From the NCBI GenBank assembly GCA_022410635.1, contig JAJVDF010000504.1:42658-106657 (forward strand): DNA of 64,000 nt. The letters run 5' to 3'. Each line of letters starts with the position of its first letter. The stretch's first letter is position 1. The notes beneath the pieces were generated by a model that did not search any database, had not been told where the DNA came from, and saw nothing but the letters and a program-made list of their open reading frames with translations. Of this stretch, positions 54,440 to 64,000 are shown in pieces. The translations under genes were made by a program, and so were the position numbers. The DNA is from Tretioscincus oriximinensis (taxonomy: Eukaryota > Chordata > Lepidosauria > Squamata > Gymnophthalmidae).

Positions 54440-54935
54440 TTCTCCCACAGTAAGCCACTGGGCAGCCTGGAGCAGAAGAAGGAAAAATATGCACCTGTTT
54501 TTGACACCTTACAAATGGTATTTCAGGTGGGCTGACTAGATGACCCCCTTTGTGGGGGTGGCGGGTTGAAAACCCAGTTTTGGGGGACCTCCCAGTTTTT
54601 TCTGAGGAAATTATTTTCCAAAAAAATATTTTTTTTAATTTGTTTTTGTTTTTTAATTTTGTTTTCCTCAGGAAAAATCAGAAGGCACCCAAAAATGGGT
54701 TTTCACCCCCCCCCCCCAGAAAGGGGTCATCTGGTCAGCCTAATTTCAGGAATCCTGCCTGTTGCTCCATCTCAGAGGTGGCATCCAGACATCCATCCTA
54801 GTAGCTGTTTATATCCTTCGTGTCCATGAACAATAATGGAATTGGCCTTTGGAAACCCTAATCCTATCCCTAATCCTAACCACCTTTTCTGGAAGCAATT
54901 TCCAAAGGCCAGTTACCCTCTGGATGAAAAAATTG
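54440..54935 (-). mobile_element. CR1-B 3' portion, split by MITE-1
   Basis: Diverged CR1-B: left part to ACAAATGGTATTTCAGG (54527), right part from ATTTCAGGAATCCTGCCTG (54743) to GTTACCCTCTGGATGAAAA. It is among the oldest CR1-B copies by divergence. Confidence 0.78.
54528..54742 (+). mobile_element. MITE-1 copy h with perfect 8-bp duplication
   Basis: Full-length 215-bp foldback (TGGGCTGACTAGATGACC start; GGTCATCTGGTCAGCCTA end). Target duplication ATTTCAGG at 54520-54527 and 54743-54750. The host sequence is CR1-B, which independently confirms the element boundaries. Confidence 0.93.
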
Positions 54936-55107
54936 ACATCTGGTCTAATTCTATTATTGTTGTTTAACATTAGCTATTATGATACGTACTATATATTTTT
55001 AAAATACCGTATTTTTCTATTACCTAAGTTGTGAATTTGAACTTTTTGTATTTATAGTCCTAAGGTAGGACCTATTTATGGGTTTTCTTCTTTTTAAATT
55101 ATTGGTG

Positions 55108-55354
55108 CAGCTGGTAGTGGTTAGAATGTGGGACTCTTATCTGGTAGTCTCCCAGTTCGATTCCTCACTCCTCCACGAAAGNCAGCTGGGTGACCTTGGG
55201 CCAGTCACAGTTCTTTGAACTCTCTCAGCCCCACCCACCCCACAGGGTGTCTGTTGGGGAGAAAGCAACAAAAGCTATACGTGTGCCCCCCCTATGGTTG
55301 GCCGCCCTGAGACCTTCGGGTATAGGACGGGATATAAATACAAATAAATAAATA
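55108..55354 (+). mobile_element. SINE-D, full length without duplication
   Basis: Head TGCAGCTGGTAGTGGTTAGA (A-box-like), CAGTTCGATTCC (B box, 55153-55164), body GGGTGACCTTGGGCCAGTC, GGACGGGATATAAATACAAA and AATAAATAA tail. The single-unit copy is the reference for the duplicated subfamily. Confidence 0.9.
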
Positions 55355-55612
55355 ATATTACGGAGCCTGATGAAGCTTTGCTAAAATCCTGTTCTAATGC
55401 TTAAGGGTTGCTCTGCTTTATTGCTGCGTAGTGCTCTGTATTTACTGGGAATCTGCTTGCTGAAGTGTTTATTTTGTACCTTATATGACTTTGCCGGTTT
55501 AAGAGCTTGCTTAGTTGCTGGCTGTTGCTTATTATACTTCTGTGAATTTCTATCATTGTTCAATTATTTCTAAGCATTTGTTGAGTACCAGTACTCTGCT
55601 CTTGCTCATCGG
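55355..55612. other. Unassigned sequence upstream of L1
   Basis: Nothing firmly recognised; may be diverged L1. Confidence 0.3.
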
Positions 55613-55635
55613 AACCAACACACCTCTACGGAGAA

Positions 55636-56380
55636 TGAGAAACATAAATAAATCAGAAAAAAAGGAAACAATACGGAAGATAGACGGAAACTTCGAACCA
55701 ATAATAAGAAAGGTGATAATTCAGGAAAGAAAAATAGGTTCTGAAATTTATAATATATTAGATAAAAATAACCAAACAATCAGAGCAGAAATCAAAAGGA
55801 ATTGGGGACAGGATATAACAATACAAGATNATGAATTGAATAAAATGATAAATAATACAAAAAAAAGGAAAACACGAATAACTTAAAAGGAGGAAAAAGG
55901 AAAATCTTACCAAGTGGCACCTTACTCAATGTTAAGCCATTACAATCAAGATACGACTCAGAATTGTTGGCATGGTTGTCAAATAAGAGGGAACTATAAT
56001 GATTTAATATGGGGTTGCAGGGAAGTTCAAGCCTTCTGGGAAATAATAGAAAAAGAAATATACAAAATGCTAAATATATCGATAGCAATTTCCAATAAAA
56101 TGTTATTATTGATAACAGAATTAAACCACGTAAGCCCAATAGACACGAGGACAACAATTGAAGATCTTATCGCTTGCGCTCAACTTGTTGTATTCAATGG
56201 TTGGAAGAACAAAACAAAATGGATCAAAGAGAATGGTTTGAATTTATAATAGATAAGATATCAGTAGATATAAGAACGGCAAGGATAAACCATAACAACG
56301 AAACAGACAAAATAAGGAGAGTAAAACAAAAGTGGGAAGAAGTAAAGAATTATTGTTGTATTGATTTACATGGTATATAA
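55636..56380 (+). pseudogene. L1 ORF2 C-terminal fragment
   Basis: Two to three frames: IRAEIKRNWGQDITIQD... (55636-55884), then NCWHGCQIRGNYNDLIWGC (Cys/His cluster of the ORF2 C-terminal domain), EVQAFWEIIEKEIYKMLNIS, and another frame with REWFEFIIDKISVDIRTARI. The C-x3-C ... H/N ... C arrangement with W...FW is characteristic of L1 ORF2. The RT and endonuclease are not present. Confidence 0.75.
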
Positions 56381-56517
56381 TCATTGTAACTTTATTATTT
56401 TTATTTTCTTGGGTTAATTCTGCCGTAAGATAATCCTTACGGCAGAATTAACCCAAGAAAATAAAAAAATTACANTTACAATTATTATATACCATGTAAA
56501 TCAATACAACAATAGTT
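56348..56517. repeat. ~82-bp near-perfect inverted repeat in the L1 3' region
   Basis: Arms 56348-56429 and 56436-56517 are complementary with only a few mismatches, around a 6-base loop (ATAATC). The tip pairs TTCTGCCGTAAG with CTTACGGCAGAA. Confidence 0.88.
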
Positions 56518-56655
56518 ACAGGACTGGAAAGCAATGAAATCCTATTCCAGCATGGGGGGAGGGGGAACACAGGGGGTTAGGGGGAGGGCAACAGGGTGAA
56601 AATGGTATATATATTTTAAAATATATGTGTATATGAATATTTAACTAATTATTAA

Positions 56656-57742
56656 CATGTTGTATGTATGCTGGGAGGCCCATTCAAGCACTTACTGGTC
56701 TCTCATTCTGCAAGTTGAAGGTCAATACAAAATGGCCCCTCTATGGAGACTGAGAGAGAGACTGTAGCCCCTCATTGGTTCTGGGATCGGTGATCCCTTT
56801 TGTCAATTAAAATAGCTGCCTGGAGCTTTTTGATTTGTTGGCAGCTCCTCTATGAAAGGAGATTTTACCATTGATTTTAATCTCTGAGTGTTCGACGAAC
56901 CCAAAGGCCAGCTGCCACTGACTGCAAGCCATAATGAGATGAAGAACTCCTAGGTAACTTCCTGACAAGTATTTTAATTCATTTCAGTCCTGAAGAAGTG
57001 AACCAAACCACTTGGTTTTTTTTCCATGTTTTTCAGGATTAAAAATGGAATGAAAGTGCATAACACCAATGCACCTTGCAGCACCCCAAGATTCCTACAG
57101 ACACACCAGAGCACAAGGGAGGGCAAGAACATATTTGATTGCCTGCTGCTTCTGGGCACTGCCATTGTTTCAGTAGGCAGCACCCATGTGGAGAGCCCGA
57201 AAATGGCAGCTGCACATGTGTTCATGGCTATGGACTGCCAGGTCGATCACTTGCCTTCACCGTACGATCAGCATGTGGTGACTGCACTACCATCTATGGA
57301 GCTGCCATTCCTCTAGAAATAACTCAGCTGGGAGANGTCCCACAAATCTAAGGGAACTGATGTCTCTCGTACACCAGTGTTGTTCAAATGGATCTACCTG
57401 CTAAACTGGAAAACCTTCTGCCCCTACCTGGTTTAATCCAGAGGCCATCAGGGCACCCAGTGGACCTAAAAATTGAAATCTACTTGAATCATAACCTGCT
57501 GAAGTGTAAATTGGCAAGCATTTTGACCACCCATACTAGGCCAAACTGTGTCCAATGTTATTGCAGCCTGTTACAAGGGAGAGGATCTCTCTATTCTGAT
57601 AGAAAAGACCCTCAAAAGGGGCCTGTGAAGGCCATGAGGGCTGCTACATCTACTTCCCTNTACTAAGCCCAAGGCACCCACAATCTCAGCCAAGCAGACA
57701 CTGTCCATTGTTCCTATCACTTAGTTCACAGCTAAACTGTTC
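56656..57742. other. Unassigned sequence
   Basis: Two plus-strand open frames (57026-57316, 57388-57660) show no domain, and no repeat is recognised. Confidence 0.4.
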
Positions 57743-58683
57743 ACACTAAACTGTTCAGGGTCGTGAAAACTGAAAATGATTCCAAGGAGCTCCAGAGTGA
57801 TCTATTGAAATTGGGTGAGTGGGCATCAAAGTGGCAAATGCACTTCAACTTAAGCAAGTGCAANGTNATGCANATTGGGGCAAAGAACCCCAACTACTCC
57901 TACCACCTGATGGGAACCAAGAGCTTTCTGTGACTGAGCAAGAAAAGGATCTTGGGCTGTTGGTGGACAATTCAATGAAGATGTTAACCCAGTGTGCAGC
58001 GGCAGCAAGAAAGGCAAATTCCATGTTGGAGATAATTAGGAAAGGAATCGAAAACAAGTCAGCAGATGTTGCTTTGCCTCTTTATAAATGTGAAGCCACA
58101 TTTGGAATCCTGTGTTCAATTCTGGTCACCACATCTCAAGAGGGATATTGTGNAGCTAGAGAAGGTGCAGAAAAGGGCAACAAAAATGATCAAGGGTCTG
58201 GAGAAAAATCCCTTATGAAGTCAGGCTGCAACGTCTGGGCCTCTTCAGCCTCGAAAGGTGATCTGATTGAAGTGTACAAAATCATGCATGGGATAGACAG
58301 GGTGAACAGAGAAAAAATATTTTCTCTCTCCCACAACACTAGGACCAGGGGTCCCTCCTTAAAACTGTTGGGTAGGAAAGTGAGAACAGACAAAGGAAAG
58401 TATTTTTTCACCCAGAGCGTCATCGGTCTGTGGAATTTACTTCCTGAATAGGTAGTGGTAGCTAACAGCTTGGATAGTTTCAAGACAGGATTAGACAGGT
58501 TTATGGATACTAGGATGGATGTCTGGATGTTGTCTCCAAAATGGAGCCACAGGCAGGACTCCTGAAGTACCATTTGCAGGGAGTCATGAACAGGTGCATA
58601 TTTTGCTTTCCTTTGTGCAGACTGCCCAGGTGCATCTGGTGGGCCTCTGTGTGACACAGAATGCTGGATTGATGGGCTCACCT
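57743..58683 (+). mobile_element. CR1-B 3' ~0.94 kb
   Basis: Starts at CACTAAACTGTTCAGGGTCG just after the position of the RT ADD motif. Encodes LSVTEQEKDLGLLVDNSMKM, CAAAARKANSMLEIIRKGIE and HGIDRVNREKIFSLSHNTRT. Ends GATGGGCTCA, so it lacks the very end (TTCTTATG). Confidence 0.88.
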
Positions 58684-58698
58684 GACGTTAAGGGTTGA

Positions 58699-58962
58699 TC
58701 ATAGAATCATAAAGTTGGGAGGGACCTCCAGGGCCATGGGGTCCCATCCCCTGCTCAATGCAGNATTCATTAAACCGTCCCAGACCGGGGGCTGTCCAAC
58801 CTATGTTTGAAGACTTCCAGCGAAGTCACCACCTCCTTTGGCAACCTGTTCCACTCGTTTATCCCCCTGACAGTTAGGAAGTCCTTTCTGATCTCTAATC
58901 TAAATCTCCTCCCTTACAGTTCATCCCTTTGTTTCTAGTCCTCCAATGTGCCAATGAGAACA
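58699..58962 (-). mobile_element. CR1-A 3' end
   Basis: ATCATAGAATCATAAAGTTG terminus complement through GGGACCTCCAGGGCC to GTGCCAATGAGAACAA. Confidence 0.87.
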
Positions 58963-58975
58963 ATTAGCACAAATA

Positions 58976-59021
58976 GGCACGGATGGCTCAGTGTCTAAGG
59001 AAACAGTTTCCTATAAATACC
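58976..59021 (+). mobile_element. SINE-C head fragment
   Basis: GGCACGGATGGCTCAGTGTC, TAAGGAAACAGTTTCC; only the tRNA-like head. Confidence 0.6.
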
Positions 59022-59047
59022 TGACCTTGACATGAGTCCCTCAACAA

Positions 59048-59118
59048 CTGAAGAAGTAGACGTGTCTACGGAAGCTGATGCCACCTACTTTTCTCCTGTT
59101 AGGCCCCTTTGCTGGACT
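59048..59118 (+). repeat. Diverged single copy of the 43.2-kb foldback arm
   Basis: CTGAAGAAGTAGACGTGTCT, GGAAGCTGATGCC, CTACTTTTCTC, CCTTTGCTGGACT follow the same order as 43285-43385. Confidence 0.6.
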
Positions 59119-59498
59119 GTAAGTTATGTTTTCCTGAATGATCAGAAAATTTCCTTATCATACACGGCTCTCTTTTGCTTCCTGTCACATTTGACATATC
59201 TGTCCATCCGTCCATCCATCCATCAATTTACTATNCATTTCACTTAAGGTTCCCCAAAAAGTCCAAACTGATCTTGCATGGTGTTTGCATTTACTAACAA
59301 TCTAAGACCTTAGGCGGGTGAATACAAAGGGAAGTAAAGCTAATGTTCCGGGGTTGGAGGCTGTGATGTGTTTTTTAATTAAAAAATGCTGCATTTTTGT
59401 GCCAAAATTCAGCAGGGAAAACAGACTGGAGTTCTTGGAAGATATCACACTTCTGTCCACATGACAGCATTACACAAGAAGACAACAAACAAACAGAA
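59119..59498. other. Unassigned sequence
   Basis: A short CCATCCGTCCATCCATCC run lies at 59203-59222; otherwise nothing recognised. Confidence 0.4.
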
Positions 59499-60270
59499 TC
59501 TCAATCACATGAAGCCATTATTCCTCCCTACAGGACTTTGGTACGACCACACTTAGAATCCTGTCTTGTTCTGGGGGCCCAATTTAAAAAGGACATTGAT
59601 AAATTAGAGCAAGTACAAAAGAGAGTTACAAGGATGGTGAGTGGTCTGGAAACCATGAAGTCCTATGAGGAACAGTTAAAGGATCTGGGGATGTTTAGTC
59701 TGCAAAAGAGAAGATGGAGAGGAGACCTGATCGCTGCCTGCAAATACCTGAAGGGCTTTTCACAGAGTAGAAGGATCAGCAGTGTTCACGTTGGCACATT
59801 TATTTAATTATTTGTACTTATAACACGCCCTATGCCCAAACGTCTCAGGGTGGCAAACCAACATCTAGCTTTTGTTACTTTCTCCACAACAGACACCCTG
59901 TGAGGTAGGTGGGGCTAAGAGAGTTTTAATGAACTGTGACTGGCCCAAGGTCACCCAGCTGTCTTTCATGGAGAAGTGGAGAATTGAACCAGTGTGGAGA
60001 CTACCAGCTGCAAGTCCAACACTCTAACCACTACCCCAAACATGGAAGAACTAGAAACAATGGGGTGAAACTGCAAGGGAAGAGATTTAGTCAGGGTGAT
60101 AAACCAGTAGAACAGGTTGACAACAGGAGGTGCTGAGTTGCCTTCACTGGAAGTCTTCAAACAGAGGCTTGACAGTCATCTGTCTGGGATGGTTTAAGGA
60201 ATCCTGCATTGAGCAGGGGTTGGAACTCTATGACCCTGGAGGTCCCTTCCAACTCTATGAGTCTATGACT
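59499..60270 (+). mobile_element. CR1-A, split by SINE-D
   Basis: 5' part 59499-59798 encodes [28 protein letters not shown] and [16 protein letters not shown]. It breaks at GTTGGCACAT and resumes at ACATGGAAGAACTAGAAAC (~60040) to the ACTCTATGAGTCTATGA terminus. Confidence 0.88.
59799..60040 (-). mobile_element. SINE-D nested in CR1-A
   Basis: TTTATTTAATTATTTGTAC tail complement, ACAACAGACACCCTGTGAGG, GGCCCAAGGTCACCCAGCTG, GAGAATTGAACCAG (B-box complement), AACCACTACCCC (A-box complement). Full length. Confidence 0.88.
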
Positions 60271-60519
60271 CCAAGTGATGGTACAGTGTATTGTTTTTTT
60301 AAAAAAAATCATTTGTTTAAGTGTGTGAGAATTGTTTGAAGTGCATATGAATTTTTATTTCTTACAGAGGGAAGGGTGCCTTCAGGAGCTGCCCCCAGTT
60401 GCCAGAACCCCATANTGGTGGTGGAGTGAATTTCTTTTCAAAATATATATATTTTATTTTATTTCCTCTGCAAAATCTGGGCAAATGCCCCCCCCCCCCC
60501 GTGCCCCTGGGAGGGTGAG
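60271..60519. other. Unassigned; possible decayed left arm of MITE-1
   Basis: A TTTCCTCTGCAAAATCTGG block at ~60460 resembles the centre-right part of MITE-1, but the left terminus is not visible. Confidence 0.35.
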
Positions 60520-60579
60520 GTAGACACCCCCAAACCGGGTTTTCTCCTCCAAAAAAGGGGGGCATCTGGTCAGCCTAGG
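60520..60579 (+). mobile_element. MITE-1 right arm
   Basis: ACACCCCCAAACCGGGTTTT, then GGGGGGCATCTGGTCAGCCTA. Confidence 0.7.
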
Positions 60580-61252
60580 AAAAGGGGAATCGCACCATGT
60601 CAATGAGATTCATTTTGTGTGNGAGAGAGAAATGCTCCAGCACAAGAAAGGCTTCATATGTACTCAGGTTGATACCTGCACACTTGCAAAATATTGAGCA
60701 AGACATTGNAATGAATCACAACTACTATAGAAATATTTCTCAAGCCTGCCTTATATTAATTTTCCTTGACGAGTTTCAGCCACTGCTTTAATATAACTGA
60801 TGGGTCTTGTAGTTTTATTTTTAGCTACTGGCAGGAATTTGATTTCCAAACAGACCCACCACGTTTCTTTCCAGCAATTATAATTTATCATGTTAATCTG
60901 CCACTAGGATTGCAGTCCCAGACAGCTGAATCAAGCATTGCATCCCCTGAGGCCCCAAGAGAGATTTCTTTCATGTGTGCAGATTTTGCCTGTAGACAGT
61001 AACGGAGGATTGAAGTGGCAAACAAGGAACCTTCCAATGACCCTGTATACTAACATTAAACTCAAGTAGCTTCAAATGCAGCTCAAATAAAACCAGCTCA
61101 AAAGAAGCAGAATGGCATTTTGAGGCATCCTAGATGGTTATCAGTACAAATTTCCTGTTTCCATGATGGGTGGAACCTAAAAACATGATGTTAAAGATTA
61201 AAGTCCAGCTCTTGGGTGCCATTTTCTGGGCTTGCAGGCCAACCCTAGTGCA
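60580..61252. other. Unassigned sequence
   Basis: Nothing recognised. Confidence 0.4.
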
Positions 61253-61866
61253 GGCATGGATAGCTCAGTTGCTAAGGAACCCGTCTCTCACCTGGGAGGT
61301 GGGTTTGGAGGCCCTGTGTGGGATGTGAGGAGGGCTGAGCACCTTCCATTAGCCTGTAGCTCTAGCCAACTCAGCTATTTGAAAGCAAGAATTGCAAGAA
61401 ATGGCAATTGACTGCAAGTAGATACATGGGAACCACCACAGCCTGGTGGGGAAGATATAATGTGAGCCTTCGGACAAAACACCCTTGTAAGCCGCTTTGA
61501 GTCCCTCTGAAAGGTGAGAAAAGTGGGGAATAAAAACCCAGTTTTCTTCTTCTTCTTCTTCTTCTTCTTCTTCTTCTTCTTCTTCTTCTTCTTCTTCTTC
61601 TTCTTCTTCTTCTTCTTCTTCTTCTTCTTCTTCTTCTTNNNNNNNNNNNNNNNNNNNNNNNNNNNNNNNNNNNNNNNNNNNNNNNNNNNNNNNNNNNNNN
61701 NNNNNNNNNNNNNNNNNNNNNNNTTCTTCTTCTTCTTCTTCTTCTTCTTCTTCTTCTTCTTCTTCTTCTTCTTCTTCTTCTTCTTCTTCTTCTTCTTCTT
61801 CTTCTTCTTCTTCTTCTTCTGGCTTCGGGTGCGAAAAACAGGGTATAAAAACACAAGTCCTCTTCC
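61253..61866 (+). mobile_element. SINE-C, full length, with >275-bp TTC tail and gap
   Basis: Head GGCATGGATAGCTCAGTTGC and GGTGGGTTTGGAGGCCC, body, TTGTAAGCCGCTTTGAGTCC, then pure TTC at 61545-61638, an 85-N gap, and TTC at 61724-61820. The following TGCGAAAAACAGGGTATAAA (~61830) is another SINE-C-like 3' end, so the tail may separate two copies. Confidence 0.88.
61639..61723. other. Assembly gap (85 N) inside the TTC array
   Basis: Pure TTC lies on both sides, so the missing sequence is very likely TTC repeat of unknown true length. Confidence 0.95.
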
Positions 61867-61977
61867 TCTTCTTCTTCTACTATGACTACTTCCAGACATC
61901 AAGCAGGCCCTGCTTCCACCCATGGCATGCCCCCTGGAACAGATGGCACGAGGAAGTTTCAAGCACTGGGATCTCAT

Positions 61978-62112
61978 AAAGCAGGGATGAGCAAACCCTT
62001 TGGAGTCGAGAGCCATTTTGTGGCCACCCCACCTTCCCAGTGTGACTTGGGGCCACACAGCAATGCCCCCATTCCAAGCCTTGCCCCTTCCCAAGCCCCA
62101 CCCCCTTCCCAA
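61978..62112 (+). mobile_element. Dispersed repeat shared with 24000-24147
   Basis: GCAGGGATGAGCAAACCC, GGAGTCGAGAGCC, TTTTGTGGCCACCCC, then CTTCCCAAGCCCCACCCCC. hAT-like end by resemblance only. Confidence 0.5.
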
Positions 62113-62188
62113 TCCCTGGGAACTGTTGGCCACCTTGAGACCTTGTATGGGGCAGGGTATAAATAGATTAATAATAATAATAATAATA

Positions 62189-62244
<56 letters not shown>

Positions 62245-62275
62245 AATGATGATAAATAAATAAAAATAAAAATGC
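62113..62275 (+). mobile_element. SINE 3' end with (TAA)n(TGA)n tail
   Basis: TTGGCCACCTTGAGACCTTG and GGGGCAGGGTATAAATAG match the SINE-D end. The tail is (TAA)n at ~62169-62189 and (TGA)n at ~62190-62253. Confidence 0.65.
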
Positions 62276-62367
62276 TATAGAGACTTTGCTGACTTCAGAC
62301 CTCCAGAGTACTTGTTGTGTATTAGTTTTATAAGAAATCCACAGCAGTGCACACCTAGTATAGTATA

Positions 62368-62615
62368 ACAACATAAGCAGAGCAATACTGGATCAGGCCA
62401 GAGCCCACCTAGTCCAGCCTTCTGTCCCACCCAGAGGCCCACCAGATGCACCTGGGCAAGTCTGAACAGAGGAAAGCAAATTATGCTCCTTTCATGACTC
62501 CCTGCAAATGGTACTTCAGGAGTCCTGCCTGTGGCTCCATCCCGGAGGCAGCATCCAGGCATCAATCCTAGGACCCATTTATACCCTTGATGCTCATAAA
62601 CCTGCCTAGTATAAG
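62368..62615 (-). mobile_element. CR1-B 3' UTR
   Basis: ACATAAGCAGAGCAATACTG to CATAAACCTGCCTAG; the coding part is absent. Confidence 0.84.
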
Positions 62616-63160
62616 ATCATAAGAACCTGTTTTATTATCTCCCTCCTTAAATAAGGCAGATGAATTTTTGACTTAACATTCTGCTATTTCCCATTCACAC
62701 ACCGTGTGTGTTGGGGAAGAGATGCTGTCATCACTTAGTCTGGCAAGATTCTGAGATCTGTCACATAGTCCAACAGAAGAGGTAGTGACAGCAACCACTC
62801 AGGATAGCTTAAAGAAAGGATTAAAAATATATAGAGGATAAGTGTTTCAGTGGCCTCTCAAATGGATACCTAGAAACTGCCTCCCATTTGGAGAGACAGA
62901 CAGGAGTTGAGTTGAGTTCCTTCTGTGCTTCTATGATTCTAAGAATGATTGGAAGCAATTGGTGACCTATTATGTGACACAGAATACTGGACTAGATGGA
63001 CTCTGGCTTATTGCATCAAGGCTCCTTGTATATTGTTATATTCAGTGCTGTTCATTTTAAGCTCTAGAAAAGCTTGAGGATCAGCCAGCAGCTAGGTGAG
63101 TTGAAGCATATAAAGTCTGATTTAGATCCAGATTTGCTAGCTATTCATCTAGCAAAATGT
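62616..63160. other. Unassigned sequence
   Basis: 62990-63050 weakly resembles a CR1-B 3' UTR (TACTGGACTAGATGGACTC); otherwise nothing. Confidence 0.35.
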
Positions 63161-63782
63161 GGGGCCACATTTGGAATACTGTGTACAATTCTGGTCACCA
63201 CATCTCAAAAAGGATATTCTGGAACAGGAGAAGATGCAGAAAAGGGCAACAAGAATGATCAAGGGACTGGAGCACCTGCCTTCAGCTGCAACGTCTGGGC
63301 CTCTTCAGCCTCGAAAGACGGTGTTTGAAAGGAGACTTCATTGAGGGATATGAAATCATGCAAGGGATGGATAAGGTGAATAGAGAAAGACTATTTTCTC
63401 TATCACACAACACTAGGACCAGGGGGCCCTCCATGAAATTGAGGGACAGAAGAGTGAGGACAGACAAGGGAAAGTATTTTTTCACCTGGAGGATGATCGG
63501 CCTGTGGATAGCTTCAAGACAGGATAATATAAATTCAAGGAAGCCAAGGGTATAAACNCCTACTGGGATGGATTTCTTGATGCTTCCTCCAAGATGGAGC
63601 AACAGGCAGGATTCCTGAAATGCCTTTTGCAAGGCATCGTGAACAGTTGAAGATGTTGCCTTCTTCTCTTCCAGGCCAGCCCAGGTGCAANTGGTGGACC
63701 TCTGTGTGAGACAGAATGCTGGACTAGTTGGGCTGTGGCCCGATTTGGCAGGGCTCCTCTTAGGTTCTTATGTTCTCTTATC
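63161..63782 (+). mobile_element. CR1-B 3' portion
   Basis: GGCCACATTTGGAATACTGT (RT tail), [40 protein letters not shown], 3' UTR and TTCTTATGTTCTCTTA end. Confidence 0.86.
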
Positions 63783-63867
63783 TAGCAAACTGACTGTTTC
63801 TAAACTGCTGCACGTGGTTAAGCTGACCTCAAAGACATTTGGATGTTCAATATTATGAAAAATCATG

Positions 63868-64000
63868 AAGAACATAAGAGAAGCCCTGCTGAATGGGGCT
63901 GGGACCCATCTGGTCCAGCCTTCTGCCTCACACAGTGGCCCATCAATTGCACCTGGGCAGCCTGAACCAGAAGAAGTCAAAAACCTCACCTGTTCCTGAC
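63868..64000 (-). mobile_element. CR1-B 3' UTR, cut by the window end
   Basis: GAACATAAGAGAAGCCCTGC, CATCTGGTCCAGCC, CACCTGGGCAGCCTGAACC; a more diverged subfamily (GAATGGGGCTGGGACC in place of the usual GATCAGGCC). Confidence 0.78.

Larger units (their letters stand above)
55613..56655 (+). mobile_element. L1-clade LINE 3' end with a hairpin
   Basis: Contains the ORF2 C-terminus (55636-56380), then a ~170-bp inverted repeat (56348-56517), then a G-rich 3' UTR (GGGGGGAGGGGGAACACAGG) and AT-rich end. A true 3' boundary is not clear. Confidence 0.75.

Noticed and set aside
57026..57660. Two plus-strand frames of 92-96 residues
   Set aside because: No domain, splice context or codon signal that I can support; likely chance.
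1..64000. CRISPR array, operon or prokaryotic system
   Set aside because: Repeats are dispersed transposon copies and simple repeats; no regularly spaced repeat/spacer pattern and no prokaryotic genes.

Overview
This window looks like intergenic or intronic DNA from a vertebrate, most likely a squamate reptile. The evidence is the mixture of repeats: two CR1-clade LINE lineages with different 3' ends, an L2-like LINE, L1 3' ends, two tRNA-derived SINE families, several hAT-like and Tc1-like MITEs, and solitary LTRs. I cannot name a species. No bacterial-style genes, rRNA, tRNA genes or CRISPR arrays are visible. Apart from one weak 70-residue microprotein candidate (1527-1739), every reading frame with recognisable content belongs to a retroelement. 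Single N bases are scattered throughout, and there are two larger gaps (13647-14166 and 61639-61723).

Family names used here are local. CR1-A ends in ATTCTATG repeats; its 3' tail contains a conserved GGAGGCTGGACAGTCATC. CR1-B ends in TTCTTATG repeats; its tail contains GATCCAGTATGGCTCTTC. SINE-C has a tRNA-like head and a (TTC)n tail. SINE-D has a tRNA-like head and an AAATAAATAA tail. MITE-1 is a 205-215 bp foldback element starting TAGGCTGACCAGATG, with 8-bp target duplications. MITE-2 and MITE-3 have GGCTGCATTCACAC-like ends.

Layout. 0-10 kb: SINE/CR1 debris, the microprotein candidate, a 190-bp GAA array and a small solo LTR. 10.3-12.7 kb: a cluster of MITE-1 copies, including a palindromic triplet and a dimer invaded by an L1 tail. 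13-19 kb: SINE-C with a gap, an hAT-like element split by CR1-B, a duplicated SINE-D and a CR1-A reverse-transcriptase remnant. 19-30 kb: GC-rich MITE-3 copies, CR1-B with an extended 3' flank, two further solo LTRs and a chimeric SINE-C/CR1-A unit. 30-46 kb: CR1 fragments, a Tc1-like MITE, an L2 remnant, a foldback insertion in a SINE, and several kilobases of unique sequence. 46-54 kb: the longest CR1-B (reverse-transcriptase motifs visible), an L1 3' end, and a CR1-A split by a 2.09-kb solo LTR that carries a perfect 504-bp tandem duplication. 54-64 kb: MITE-1 inside CR1-B, an L1 end with a long hairpin, SINE-D inside CR1-A, and a second gapped TTC array.

The biology here is layered transposition. 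Nested insertions with intact target duplications give a relative chronology: CR1-A and CR1-B copies are usually hosts, while MITE-1, SINE-D and LTR elements are later guests. The most unusual observations are the MITE-1 family and its palindromic cluster, a recurrent SINE-(TTC)n-CR1 chimera, a SINE-D subfamily defined by a shared 96-bp internal duplication, and a 64-bp flank shared by two CR1-B copies.
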